Source of the DNA: Auriscalpium vulgare
Lineage: Eukaryota > Basidiomycota > Agaricomycetes > Russulales > Auriscalpiaceae
Reading direction: 5' to 3'
Assembly (NCBI GenBank): GCA_019915015.1
Contig: JAHBBC010000005.1
Coordinates: forward strand, 1,178,001-1,242,000
DNA length: 64,000 nt
Shown: piece by piece, positions 1-12,114 of the stretch
Layout: every line of letters begins with the position of its first letter
Numbering within the stretch: the first letter of the stretch is position 1
The notes under the pieces: model-generated
The model's database searches: none
What the model saw: only the letters and a program-made list of their open reading frames with translations
What the model was told of the DNA's origin: nothing
Position numbers and translations under genes: made by a program

Positions 1-3000
1 TCAATGCTGCAGTGATCGGTGCTTGGTGCTGCTCCAACAGAAGAGCGTCATCGTAATCTGGATCTGAAGCGGTGGAGAATATCTGTACGGACCAACGTTA
101 TGAACGTTACAAGGAACAGAACGATGATTAAGCTCACCTGTATCACGTCCCTCAAGACCACGAGCCCTTCAAGGCGAATCTCAGTAACATATGCAGTGGA
201 GGCCGTGAAAGCCATCTTGATCAGGTCGGGGACTCGCGACACCAGCAGACCTGCAACAGGAAGCCCGAGAGATCGAGCGTAACGAAGATCCAGCTGCTCC
301 CTTCGCCCGGATCGTGCCACGTTCGTGCAGATGTCATGCAGACAACGCAAGGCGAACAGCTGAGTTCTCCAACGCGACGTCAAACGGGTTTGTCCAGGTC
401 CCCCTCCGTCATTCGCCATGATAGACTCGCTTTCATCGTCGAAAGAAGCGATGCCAGTTTTCTTCGCAGCATCCGTAGCCTGCTGTGACGCTGTCGTCCT
501 CGACATGATCTTCTGGCACAGGTCAATCCACGCAGACGGATTGTAGACAACAGTCTGTTGAAGCCAGCTGGAGATCACTTTGCGAACGCCATCGATGGAT
601 GGATCTCCATCTAGCATTGCGAACAGCTCCTCCACTAGCCGATCACCACCGACCTTCGAAATCAGTAGCGCGTCCTTTTGAACTAGCTGGTACAAGGCGT
701 GGATTGATGCGAGCTTCAGTGGACGCCGAGATGAGTTCAGGTGCGTCCGGAACTGCGTAATCAGCTCGGGCACATCAACAAACTCGGGGGCAAACATCAA
801 GAAGTGCTGGATGCACTTGATAGCTTCCACTCGTATGCCTTCGTCGTCTTCGCTGTTCAATCGATGAACAATATCCAGTATTAGCGTGCGGGAGCGTGAT
901 GACTCTTGGATGTCAGGTCCAAGGACTGTGATGACCGCGTCGATGATCTGACAGGCAGCCTGGTATGCCGGTAGATCTCCACTCATGTTGGAATTTGCCA
1001 AGGTGCCACCTTCGGGTTCATGTGCAGGTGACACGTAAACTTTGAACAACATGCCCAGCGTGCTTGGGACGTACGGCGCGTAGGCTAGGCTAGCAGCATT
1101 GACGACCCGAGACAGCGAGTGAAGGGCCCAGAAGTGCACCACAGGATGAGCGTCCTTGCTGAGCGACATCAGAATGTTGACTGTCGTCTTTAACAATGGG
1201 CCAGCTGCCAGACTGCCCACGTGGTCGTATATCGCGCCAAGGGCCAGTGCGCAACCTGCTCTTCCTTGGGGATCCCTGTTATTGACAACTTGATCCACAA
1301 GTGTCTTCATTTGGCTGGCCAAGAACTGATTATCGGCGAGACCAGCAAGTCGGCCAATTGCCTCACTACTTGCGGAGCGCAAGACAGGATCGCCGTCAAC
1401 CAGGCCATCCTGGACGATTTTTCAAAACTCGAGGAAGGTCAAAGATAAACGTCCCCCGTACCTTCAAGAAGGCCGACAGCGCAGCGCTGTTGTTGGGATT
1501 TCCAAAAACATCCCTCGCCTGTCGCGAAGGTGAAGACATCGCCTGCCGCATCGCCAGCACGAAAGACACTGTGGCGTTGACTTGAACAGCTGCCTTGCGT
1601 CCTACGTTTCGATCGAACTTGGGCGAACGTACGGATTCGATGATTTGACTTATCAAACGTGACGCTGCGGAGGGTTCTTGTTGAGGCAGAAGGCGGGCTA
1701 AGAGGGACATTCCGGCGTCGACAGCCTGGGTAGCGGCGGGAGGAAATTCAGGCCAAGATGACTCGATTGTAAGGTCGCGCTCTTGACAGAACGCAAGTGG
1801 ATCATGTTCAGTCGACTGGAGAATTGGCCTGCGGAGCTGTCCTAACATGTCAGTCGCGCGCACATCAAATGCTGCTATGACATACAAGGTCATCCACAGA
1901 AGCTTCGATGGAGTCTCTATTGAGGCGATACTTCAACACAGAGGGGTCGTCGGGCGACTCCATCGCGGTTTCTTCAGCTATTTGAACAGCTGTAACCCCG
2001 TATGCGTAGTTGTCGAATGTTTGCCAAAGCGAGGTGAAGGAACCGGACGAAGAGGCGATGGCTGCTTGGACAGAGGAGCCTGCATATCCATCGGCACTCG
2101 CAATCAGGACGATCGCGGATTGCAAGAGCGTGACTTGAGTTGATTCCGGAACGCTGGACGTCCCAAGAACAGAAAAACATTGGAAAATCCGCCGTCGTAG
2201 CAAAAACTCCCGGTCTCGTATCGAGGGTTTTTCAGCCGCGTGCTCGACAGCATTGGGTCCGAGTGGGTCCTCAACATGTTGGGCGGAGAATGCGTTGGCG
2301 AACAAGAACGCGTTGCTCAACATAGTCGCGATTCGGCGCGCAACGTCCAGCGTCACAAGCGTGGGTGAATTGTGCTTCAAAAAACACAGTATGGCCCCCA
2401 GTGCTTCCTCCCGAACGTGAAGCAGAAATGTCCATTCGGCTCGGGTCCGCCCAGCAGTGCCAGAAGTATCTTTGGTAGTTGGCTTTGGCAGCGCGTTCCT
2501 CCACAGTACCAGAAGTTGCGGAAGGTGGGCCCGCACGAAGTTCGGACCAAGCGTCATCAGTGCGGCAATACATGTCCACGCTATTTCGACTTCGATGCTC
2601 GCGAGGCGCACGTCATGCTCTCCTGCGCGTTTCAGTAGCTGGATCGCCATATCGAGCACCTTTGCGCTGATGTCGTAGGACACGTAGAGAGGCTTCACCG
2701 GGATGACAGTCACGAGTGCGGACAGTCCATAAGCGTGGCCGAGGGCTCGAGAGGGAAGGTCGGAAGGCGCGGTCGAAGTGATCATGAGATTGGCATCCCG
2801 TTGCAAAAGCTCGAGGACATTGATGATAATCTTGGGCAGGCGAAGTGGTGACGCATGGCAGAAGATACGAAGCGTCCAGCTGGCATGAACCCGGATAGTG
2901 TGACTCGGATGCGCAAGGAGTGTTACAAGGGGCTCCGACAAGGCGTCCTGAATGTGACTTCAAACTGCTGATCACTGGATGGAAGTTCTTCACTCACTTG

Positions 3001-4630
3001 AACAGGTGGCGGCGCGTTGCCGAGTTGCTGCAGCAGCCCAGCAACTTCCTTCAAGACGATGGCCAAAACGTGTCCACTAGGCGCAGACGAGCCCGGCATG
3101 AGCGCGGGCCAGCGCTTCAGGTAGGCATTGGAGAGCTCTTGTATAGCTGCAATCTGCGCCTGCTCGCTCAACATGCGTATAGCGATTAAGTCGCGCAGCA
3201 GTATCCCAACCAGACGGCGGATGAGAAGGACTTCGTGACGCGAAGTCGAGCTGCGTGCGTTCATTACAACTTCGGACATCAAGTGCTGCACAATAACCGC
3301 ATAGTTGGACTCGATAAATGTGGACCCTAAATGTGTGAAGAGTGACGCATAGAAATCGAAGATACCGATGCGAGTCTTGTGAGTTGTGATAGGCTTGTTG
3401 AGTGGCTGGGAGAGTTGTTGGAGCATCTCAGAGACAGTGAGCAGGGTCTTCGTGTCGGCCGTCGTTGCGGCAGGCTCGGGATCATCATCGTCTTCTCCGT
3501 CCTTCTTGCCTCCCTTCTTGGATGTATCGGGTGCAGGGACGACAACATGCGCCTGACTGGAAGATAATACGAGTCCAACCAGCTGCGCAAGTGCATGCCT
3601 TGTGATCTGATCGGCGCTATCAAGACTCTTGATGCACAGCGAGACCACGTTCTCGATCTCGGACGCGGTCCAGTCCGTGCCTGGCAGAGGGTACATGATG
3701 GATAGGGCCTGCGAAACAGGCTGAGGATGGAAATAACAGTAGGAGGTAGCGACAAACCTCAGACGCGGCGCGGCGGATAGGAAGCGACTTGTCGTTCAGC
3801 CCGTTCTTCATCTGTTTGAGTATGTCTCGAGCGACGGAATCAGTCGCTGCCCTCCGCGCGTGCCGCAGTGATTTGCGAAGGGCCACGACGGCGTGATAAC
3901 GGAGGGAGATAGACTTTGCAATTGATGAGACTGTGTTGCAGGGTCAACAAAGAAAAGGAAAGCCTACGTTTGACGAACGGTAGATCTTCAGTGTTGCGTT
4001 CGCAATCTCCGTCATGAAGGACATAACCTGCAAATAATATTAGAGACCAGAGGCAAAGAGCAAAGATGAGCACTCACCTGCGTGCCGAAGGTGTCCATCA
4101 GCTCACCGATGCAATACAGGGATGCACTGTGAATTGATCAGATAGAGGACGAGTGCAAAACTGTGTGGACGCACGTTTTGTGAGGCTCTCGGTCCGCAGG
4201 TGCCTTGAAATCCCCAACAACTTTGAGAAAGGATAGGAGAGAATCGAACAACGTCTTTGACTCTCCACGGGTGTATAGCAGGATGAGGCAGCTGGCGACG
4301 AGATTCCGGAGCGCGCGTCCGGGAAGTGGATAGGGCTCCCGGACGGTAACGACATTGACAAGAGTCGTTTCCAGGTCCCGCTGAGTTGACTTGACGTCCT
4401 CCTGAGAAATTATGAGATATTGGTGGGTAGAGAGTGAGGGGAAACGCACCAGAGACGCGGACTTCAGGAAGCGTTCGACAGATGAGAGCCATTGGAAGAG
4501 GTAGACTTCGCCATTGTCATCGGATAGTTGCGACTGCGTAATATGAGAATCAGACAAACGGAACGACAGGAGACCTCACTTCGTCAAGGGTCTTGTTCTC
4601 GAGAGAGAACTGGATTGGTGGACTTTCCAT
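1..4630 (-). CDS. LAA1: LAA1/HEATR5-like HEAT-repeat protein, 5' part (runs off left edge)
   Basis: Very large HEAT-repeat protein of the HEATR5/Laa1 family, which works with the AP-1 clathrin adaptor in Golgi-endosome traffic (family knowledge). The N-terminal FQWL segment, the stretch SKDAHPVVHFWALHSLSRVV and the late DALLLEQHQAPIT motif are typical. I place the start at 4630: exon 1 (4630-4580) encodes MESPPIQFSLENKTLDE and is joined across a 46-nt intron (4579-4534) to SQLSDDNGEVYLFQW. About ten short introns follow, for example the one separating DVIQ from FSTASDPDYDD near 130-80. The frame is open to the left edge, so the C-terminal part lies outside the window. All exons read are in frame, with no sign of decay. 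The family assignment is strong; individual splice sites between exons are less certain. Confidence 0.85.
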
Positions 4631-5178
4631 GCGTTAACATGCGTGTGTCCGAGACAGGATCTGGTCGGGAGGCAAGCTACCGTGGGAACCACGCCTTGGT
4701 CCCAACGTCGGGCCGTTCCTACTAGCGCCCGCAGCTCTTCATGTAAGTTACATGGCCGACCATGTGCCCACTTCCAATCAGCCAACGACCACGGCAGATC
4801 CATCCAATGCCTCCTCCAGCAGTAGTAATACAGCCGTCATCAGCAAAAGTGCACAGATCTTGCGGCTGGTTATAGGTGGTTATAACCGCCGCAAGGTCCA
4901 CAATCGTCGCCAGATCCGGGACTCGGTCACCAGACAGCAGACCCGGCTGTAACTAGTTAACCTAATTCCCTCCGAGCGATAACCACGTTATAAGCACCCA
5001 TAAGATTATCGAGAGGCCCTGGTAACCCACCGCAAGTCTTGCATAGAAGGCGTACCTTTTCAGCCCTTGCAACGGATTATACGCGCTTTCGAGACTTTCA
5101 AGGAGGTACAATGAGTGTTCATAGCATAAGAATACTCGAAAATTACAAAGATCTCCAATACGAGTCCGGTCACAACGT
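4631..5178. other. Intergenic stretch with hairpin and palindrome; no gene seen
   Basis: No supportable gene. It holds the presumed promoter side of the LAA1-like gene, with a CCAAT box at 4774-4778, a 15-bp palindrome (catgtaa-g-ttacatg) at 4740-4754 and a longer hairpin at 4859-4895. Reading frames across it are short and show no recognisable composition. Confidence 0.5.
4859..4895. repeat. Inverted repeat (hairpin), 15-bp paired arms
   Basis: The arm at 4859-4874 (cttgcggc, T bulge, ggttata) pairs perfectly with the arm at 4881-4895 (tataaccgccgcaag) around a 6-nt loop; only T4867 is unpaired. Function unknown. It could be a regulatory site, a transcription-coupled hairpin or the remnant of a small inverted-repeat element. 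Confidence 0.75.
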
Positions 5179-6330
5179 TTAAGTAGTGACAGCATCAGGG
5201 AACCGGAGAGCACAATACAAGAGCACCCGAGCACAAGAGGACAGCGCAGAACGAGCAGAACAGCAAACATACCAAAGCATACTACCTTTCCTCCCCGTGC
5301 CCTTGGCGGCAGACTTTTCTTCGGCGGTGCGGTTTCTTCGTCCGAGGGGGTTGGGAGTATGCGTCGCGCCGTCGCGGTGGGGCACTGCATCGTCGTCTTC
5401 GTCATCCCGGTCCGACAGGGGCCTGCACTGCTGAGGAGAGGCAACAGGCAACGCCATGAAAAATGAGCTGGCAAACTGGTGAGCGGGTGGAGAGTGCACC
5501 AGACTGGTCGGGGCTGTTGCGCAGGGGAAAGGGCGCCCAAGAAGCGGATGACCTCGTAGGCTTCCTTGTGATGATCCAGGTGCTGCTGAGGTCTTGTCAG
5601 GTACGTCAACGCGGATATGAGAATTAAACGAAGCCTTACATGTCTACGATCATCGTCTTGGCGTCCTTCCCGCTCGACATGGACGCTTTGGCGGGAAGGA
5701 AACCAGGTTGTAGGCACAGTGATGGTCAGTGCCAGGGTAGCATATATGCGAGAGAAGACTCACTATGTTGCCGCACGTGCTTTCGACGACCTAGACTTTG
5801 GCTTTGTGGGCTTGGACCGCTTCGACTTGCCCGCATCTTGAGCCTGGCGCTCACTTGTATGAGATGGTTGTTGGTGAATGTGGCATATATGCGGCCAAAA
5901 CTCACTCTGCCGCGGGGCGTGCTCTCGACACCCTCGATGTTGACTTGTCGCGAGTTGACCGCATCGACTTGTGCGCACCTCAAGCCTGGTGCTCACTTAC
6001 ATATACAGATATCAGCTGATATTGGGCGAGAGTGAAGACGATGACGCACCTCGTTTTCTTGGCTCGCGCTGCTCTGTAGGCATCGAGCTTGTTATAGCCT
6101 GCGGGCTCTCGGCGACGTCGTCATCCAGGTCTGAGCCCTATCGCTCATTATTATAAATCATCAGCGAGGGCTAAGTGAGAGTGTAGACGACGAACCGGCT
6201 CGCCTTCTTCTGCTAGGCAGCCCGCTTGTCGAAGCCGGTGTCGCCCTCTGAGTCAGCGTCCTCAGTGGAAAAGTACTCAGCACTTTCATCGTCGGGGGAA
6301 GGGGACGATGGCATGTGGAGTGAAGTGGAT
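5179..6330 (-). pseudogene. Decayed multi-exon gene with repeated basic/acidic exons
   Basis: No known family recognised. On the minus strand, short exon-like blocks alternate with GTGAGT/GTGCGT donor-like and AG acceptor-like ends. One block near 6316-6190 reads DDESAEYFSTEDADSEGDTG followed by FDKRAA, then an in-frame TAG, then QKKASR. A second, related block near 6128-6050 reads DLDDDVAESP, then GYNKLDAYRAARAKKTR after a 1-nt frame change. Two further blocks (5760-5870, 5893-6000) encode lysine/arginine-rich peptides such as GKSKRSKPTKPKSRSSKARA, one copy having a TGA at its edge. A last block near 5499-5285 is acidic then basic (DRDEDDDAVPH). The stops and the frame shift inside otherwise conserved repeat units suggest a dead or dying gene, but unusual splicing could rescue it. 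Limits are approximate. Confidence 0.35.
5741..6006. repeat. Two diverged tandem units, period about 143 bp
   Basis: Unit 1 (5741-5862) and unit 2 (5884-6006) both begin catatatgcg, pass through an actcact splice-like block and a roughly 80-nt exon-like block, and end with gcctgg(c/t)gctcactt. On the minus strand each unit looks like one exon plus its flanking intron, so an exon-intron pair was duplicated and then diverged. A weaker third and fourth relationship exists between 6029-6095 and 6177-6237. Confidence 0.6.
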
Positions 6331-7383
6331 GGTCGTGGTAGGAGGGCAAGAGAAGTGACGCGCCTTTGCGCTTCGCGCGTCCATCTGAGCAGCCACGTGA
6401 CCAACTCGCCTCTTGCGTCGCAAGTCCGAGTCGCACTTCAATGGTCTGGCTCTCAGCTACCTCAAGGCTACCGCTCATCCACACCGCCATTTACCACCGC
6501 TGATGTGATCATAGGTTGGTGCCTCTGACTTGGAATGGGTATAGGGACATTGGGATGCCTTTGGTCAGCCAACAGGTACATATGTATGCCAGCTCACATC
6601 TGAATACGTTGCTCACTGACTTCTCACTGTCAGGACGCGCCCGAACCGACAGCGACACACATCGTCTAGTGAGTGGGACAGGCACAAAACCAACCGTTCG
6701 CTGTTGCTACTGTTCGCTATTGCTAATTAGTTTCCGTAGTCGCTCCCAACGTGCTAGAGGCTGCTATGAAGAATTGCGCGCCGTCAGTCCTGCGCGCGCG
6801 CTGTCGCCTCGGCAACACCATTGCCGCTACAGCATGCGCACCGCCAGCAGCTTCCCAGCTCTCGTACCGCCACCTCAGTATCCACCCAGTACCCCAGTGC
6901 GCGCAACATCGCCCCAGCTTGCGCACCGCCGCCTCAGCTCTCTCGCCCTTGCCCCAGCGCGCGCATCGTCCATCGGGTCTCTCACTATCGGCCCACCCCA
7001 CGCACAGTCACCCTAGCTCTCTCTCCATTGCTCAAGTGTGCTCACCGTTGCACCAACACCACTGCAGCTTTCCCAGACACATTGACTATGCCCGACACAC
7101 CCTCACCTTCCGCCCTAGCGTCCAAACATAGCATCTCCGCCTCCCAAGAGCGGCGTGCGCACAAGCAATGCATCGGCACCTTTGCTCCACAATGCGCACA
7201 GCCCGCGCTCGATGCGTGCCAAGTTGTACCGCGGGTGAAACGTGTAATGGACTGGCAGCATGGCATGCGCGCGCAGGATGAAGGCGTTAGCGAGGACAGC
7301 GAAGACGATAACATCCTCGCCGCTGACGGGTTCGCTGCTCTGAGTATGTAAAATTCAGAATATGTAAATCAACTGTTGTAAGA
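6331..7383. other. No clear gene; proline/serine-rich low-complexity stretch
   Basis: No gene that I can support. The plus strand from about 6780 to 7330 carries long but compositionally biased frames (Pro/Ser/Ala/His, many cgcgca and gcaccgcc repeats). The end near 7250-7330 has an acidic peptide (EGVSEDSEDDNILAADG) reminiscent in style of the decayed gene to the left. This could be the 5' leader or promoter side of FIG4, or a relic. Confidence 0.4.
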
Positions 7384-7598
7384 CATCGTAAGCTGTCGCC
7401 AGCCTCGCGTCGGTGTTGTAAGGCAGTTGCCAGGCCTGCGCTCCGGTTGTAAGTTGTAAGCCAGGCTTTCACTCGGGTTGTAACCCACCCGCCAGGCTTG
7501 CATCGGTGCTGTATGAGGCCCGCAAGACTTGCGCTCGGTTGTAAGCTAGTTGCCAGGCTTGCATCGCGCCGGTAACCTGCCGCCAGCGGCTGTAATGG
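7384..7598. repeat. 31-bp minisatellite, about 7 units
   Basis: Units start at 7384, 7415, 7446, 7477, 7508, 7538 and 7568, so the spacing is 31, 31, 31, 31, 30 and 30 bp. The consensus is approximately gttgtaagc.agttgccagg followed by cttgc(a/g)(c/t)tcgg. Copies are diverged by several bases each. The array ends 55 bp before the proposed FIG4 start, so it probably lies in its promoter or 5' leader. Confidence 0.85.
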
Positions 7599-7653
7599 GG
7601 GCACGTGGCTGGTGGCCGCTGCAAGCCGCTGCAACATTTCTGCACTTTTGCTG

Positions 7654-10600
7654 ATGGTCTCAACCCCCATGGTAGCCTCTCCTCTGCTCAAGCCCCCGGC
7701 ACGTCTGCCCCCAACTACGGCCTCATCTTCTCAGAAGTATCCTGTGCCCAATCGCTCATCCATGCGCACCACACTCGGGTTCAATAAGTTCATCCTATAT
7801 GAGAACCGCCTACGCTTCTACATCGTGGCCTCCAATACTGCGGACTCTCTGCACAGGATTGTCAAGATCGACCGCACGTCGCAGGATGAACTGCTGGTAG
7901 TGGAGGACGAGGCCGTATACACGGGCAGGCAGATGACGGCTATGCTCAAGATGCTGGAGGACGGGAACAAGGCTTCAGGGGGACTGGGCAAGCCAAAGGT
8001 CTTCTTTGGCCTTGTAGGTGCGTGAGGCGGCCAGTCGACCACACTCGTTGCTCATCCTGATCTATCCAGGTTTTATGAGGTTTACTGCCGGCTGGTATAT
8101 GCTGCTGGTAACTAAGCGGTCCGTGGTTGCCTTGCTGGGGGGCCATTATATCTACCACTGCGAGGACACGGAGCTCAGTTCGATACCTTTCAATCACAAG
8201 ATCGAGCGGCCTAGCGAGGAGCAACGCCTGATGAGTATCTTCAAGCAAGTGGACATGACGAAAAACTTCTACTTCAGGTGCACATCATGTGCCATTTTTT
8301 TGGGACTGTCTGCTCACTTGTACGTTAGCTATACCTACGACCTTACATCGACACTGCAAAGTAATGTTACCTCGCGCAACAAGTCGCCTCGTAGTCCATG
8401 GCCATTCACCGACCGTTATGCGTGGAACTATCGTATGTTCACGCCTGCATTTGAAGGGCAGCACAATGCGTCGACCAAGGCGCACTGGATTCTGCCTGTG
8501 ATCCATGGACATGTCGACCAAGCCAGTATGTCATCAGCTTGACACCCTCGACGTCGCTCATAAGGGTCACCAGAATTGACGGTGCTGGGCCGGGTCATCT
8601 ACGTCACCTTGATAGCGCGCCGTTCTAGGCATTACGCTGGTGCTCGTTATTTGAAGCGTGGTGTAAATGAAGAGGTGAGGGATAGCTTGCATGTTTTGAG
8701 CGTATATTCAATATCGACCTCAGGGCAACGTTGCCAACGAAGTGGAAACCGAACAAATCGTATCGGAAGCATTGACGACGCCCTTCCACTACCCTCTGCA
8801 ACGGTTCGCGACTGACACAGGGTCCAACTGGAGACCGAATCCTCATTACACGAGCTACGTTCAGGTAAGTCGCTGCATTGGGAGTGTTATCCGGACACCG
8901 ACTGACCCAATTCTAGTACCGCGGCAGCATTCCAGTGTACTGGACGCAGGAGCAAAACAATATGACACCCAAGCCGCCGATCGAGAGTCCGTTGAACATC
9001 ACGGTTCTTTTGCAGATAGTGCTGACGTACTGGCAGTAAGCGTCATCGACCCCTTCTTCACCGCCGCCGCACGTCACTTCGATGACCTGTTCGCGCGCTA
9101 CGGCGCACCCATCATGATCCTGAATCTCATCAAGAAACGCGAGCCTCAGCCGCGCGAGTCTAAACTCCTTGACGAGTATACCCATTGCGTGGATTACTTG
9201 AACCAATTTCTTCCGCCCGGACAGAAAATGGTTTACCGGGCTTGGGACATGTCCCGTGCCTATAAGGAGTGAGTGACTCACCGACAAAACGATCGGATGT
9301 GGCTTCAACAGTTGCTCGGGCAGGAAGACACAGGATGTCATCAGCTACCTCGAAGATCTCGCCGAAGAGTCAATCCAGGTTACGGGATTTTTCCATTCTG
9401 GCCCCGAGCCGTATTCGCATTATCTGCACAATCGGACTAGGTGAGCTCGGCTGGCACCTGCAATCCGCACTTTGCTGACGACGTCTCTCGCATTGCGAGA
9501 ACGCCAGTCCCGTGTGGCGAAGTCAGATGCTTCTGCAGAACGGGATATGCCGGACGAATTGCGTTGACTGTCTTGACCGAACGAACGCTGCGCAATTCGT
9601 TTTCGGCAAGCGCGCTCTCGGGCACCAGCTATATGCTCTTGGTGTTGTGGACTCTCCGAATCTTGCCTTTGATTCCGACGCTGTCAATATGCTCACAGAG
9701 ATGTATCACGACCATGGAGACAGTACGCGTCGATTTCATTTGATATGTTTGACAAGAGTGTCTGATGGAGTGATAAGCTCTGGCACTGCAATATACTGGT
9801 AGTGCACTGGTGAATCGCGTGGAGACGTACAGGCGAATGCCTCATTGGAACAGCCATTCACGCGACATCATCGAGAACTTCCGCAGGTTCTACACGAACT
9901 CATTGCTCGGTGAGTCGCTCATAACCATGTCAGACTTCATCATCTTATCTCCTTGCTAGATGCCGACAAGCAGACGGCAATCGACCTGTTCTTGGGCGTG
10001 AACCCTGAGCAAGCGCTCGCCCGCACACCCAAACGCAGCGGATACCAAGAGTGGTTCGACGAAGAGCACCTACGCTCTCCATACGTCCTCGAGGCGTGTC
10101 GCGATGGCATTGACGAGTTCGTCCACCACTCTGCGGAGTTCTGGACGGGGTATTACAGGCCGTTGCTGTTCACGTCTCTCGGCAAGCATTTTGCCTATTC
10201 GATGAACAGCACCTTGAAGCTTCCCGGGTGAGATTTGTCCTTGGCACCCGGAGAAATTGAACTGAACCGGGATATTTGGTCAGGAAGACCCTGAAGGACG
10301 TCAACCAGAGTCCTTTCCATGCGAATAATCACTTGGCCAGAAACCCCAGGTTAGTTCAATACAGCTAGGACCGGACTGGAGCTGACGGTGTCCAGGCTCA
10401 TGGATGGCGTTCGTCGTTGGATGGGCGGGCACGCAGCAGCGGGGAACAAAGACACGCGCACGATTCAGAGAAGGCGTACGACTGTCATAGGTCAAGATGC
10501 CGACCTGTACGGCTACACAGGCTCCGTTGCCGCGCACTTACTCGATCCTGTTGTCTCCGAGGAAGAGGAAGAGGAATATCAGAGGTAACGCCGCACCGCT

Positions 10601-10873
10601 CCCCATCGAACGCCGTCTGATCACATGCCCAGGTACATCGACCAGTGCCAGGGAATGGCAGACGAGATGGAGTCAGGACCGGAGGAGGAGGACGTGCAGA
10701 AGTACGAGAAGGTGGTGCAGATCTCAGCGGGAGGGTACGAATTTGGGTCGGACGACGGTCTTGACAGCATTTCACTCGCGTTCATCCAGCGTGCGTCGGC
10801 AGATGCGGCGGGTGAGCACAATGTTCTGCCTATCACGACTGCGTACGAGAAGATTGTCCAGAGACACAATTGA
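7654..10873 (+). CDS. FIG4: FIG4-like SAC-domain phosphoinositide 5-phosphatase
   Basis: Polyphosphoinositide phosphatase that, with Vac14 and Fab1/PIKfyve, controls PI(3,5)P2 on the vacuole/endosome (family knowledge). The N-terminal Sac segment reads [20 protein letters not shown], then [15 protein letters not shown]. The catalytic CX5R(T) motif is intact as [14 protein letters not shown] at 9556-9597, roughly residue 500. The C-terminal part ends KIVQRHN at 10873 after an acidic EEEEEE/EEED stretch. At least ten short introns interrupt it, for example around 8023-8070, 8278-8326 and 9439-9501. Start: ATG at 7654 ([10 protein letters not shown]...) is upstream of the first conserved Sac residues; 7669 is an alternative. 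The overall size (about 850-900 residues) fits the family. The 31-bp minisatellite lies just upstream. Confidence 0.85.
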
Positions 10874-10981
10874 ATCCTTGTATCCACTTTCTGCCTGCAA
10901 CAAATCGCGGCGTTCATCATCTGCGGCATGTGCGCAGGAAGACACACTGCCGCCGTTGCACTGACTGGGCATTCTGGGTGT

Positions 10982-12114
10982 TCAAGAAGTATTAGATTCT
11001 TCTAAGTTTCCCACCTGTGCTGCATTCTCTCTTAACGCACCAAATTGGACCGCAAACCATTCCCGACCTCCCTTCTTCACCGGCTTCGTCTCTGATTCAC
11101 TGGGGCCGTCCTTCATCTCGGCGAAAATCGCATCTACTGCATCGCCAAGCTTTTGTAAGGCAGAGACAAACTCGTCTCGTACACCAGCCAGGTCCTCGGG
11201 GTCATACACCCGTGAGACCAACTCGTCGACGGCCGTGGCAAGAGGCGGGGCTGAGACTAGTAAAGCTTCGAGCGCGGAATTCGACGTGGTGGATGGGGGG
11301 CGGAGGAGTAGGGTCGGAATGAGGGCATAGAGTGTAGATACACGCTTGAGAAAGTCGCGCAGCTGACCATGGCAACACAAGGACATATGAGCGCCGTGCA
11401 TTCTCTTCGCGATGGCATGAGAAGACGTACAGAGACTGCTAGCTTGAGCTGCTCAGGCGTTTTCTTCTTGGCATGGAAGCCGAAGTCGAGCTCGGGGTCA
11501 TCCCAGCCTTCGTCCTCCTCCTCGTCCGTGGCGTCTTCGTCCAGCTCCAGCAGGGCGTCCGCAATGGTGTCGCCGTGCTCCTTCCATTTCTTCTTGACGG
11601 CAGTGAGATTGGAGTCAGAAAGGCCCTTCTGCGCACGGGTGATAAGGTCATGTACGGCACCGGTGCGCACGAGGTACTCCTCGCCGGCACCGTCCTTTAC
11701 ACGGGGTGGCAAGGGAACGGCGGCGGCAGTGTGCAGGCTGAGATGCACCGATGCGAGATCGCGGAGGGCGCAGAGGATGTCCTTCGCGAGTGCGCGCACT
11801 TCGTCGGCGATGGCGGCGCCGTGCACCTGGGGATCGAAGGACGCGACATTGCTGGCGAGGGTGCCGGCGAGCGCCGTGAGCTCCCTTGCGGGCGAGAGCG
11901 CGGCGGAGGGCGCGGGGGATGCGGGGTTGAGGGCGATGGAGAGCTTGGTAATGTGCGCGTAGATGAGGGTGATGAGGGCGAGGAAGTCTTTGCGGAGGGC
12001 GGGGAGCGGCGGGGGCGGGTCTTGTGGGCTGGCGAGGCCCAGTGCGGGGATGGAGGCGGCGGCGGTCTGCAGGAGGAGGGCGAGGGCGGCGGGGACGTCG
12101 GGCTCGGAGGACAT
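10982..12114 (-). CDS. GCIP/CCNDBP1-like (cyclin-D1-binding protein 1 family)
   Basis: A 354-residue protein from two exons: 12114-11431 (228 codons) and 11362-10982. The 68-nt intron 11430-11363 has a GTACGT donor and CAG acceptor and joins ...EQLKLAVS to LRDFLKRVSTLYALIP in phase 0. The helical N-terminal half (ELTALAGTLASNVASFDPQV, ITRAQKGLSDSNLTAVKKKW) and the acidic ELDEDATDEEEDEGWDDPEL region are typical of the Grap2/cyclin-D-interacting family. In animals this family binds cyclin D and helix-loop-helix factors; its fungal role is not established. Its ATG lies only 81 bp from that of the divergent YME1 gene, so the two must share a promoter. It converges with FIG4, with 108 bp between stops. 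Confidence 0.75.

Noticed and set aside
4962..5717. 251-codon minus-strand frame as a single intact gene
   Set aside because: It runs through several good donor and acceptor sites and mixes unrelated compositions; better explained as exon-like blocks plus introns of a decayed gene.
7384..7598. Regular 31-bp repeats as a CRISPR array
   Set aside because: Units are contiguous and diverged, with no unique spacers, and the genome is eukaryotic.
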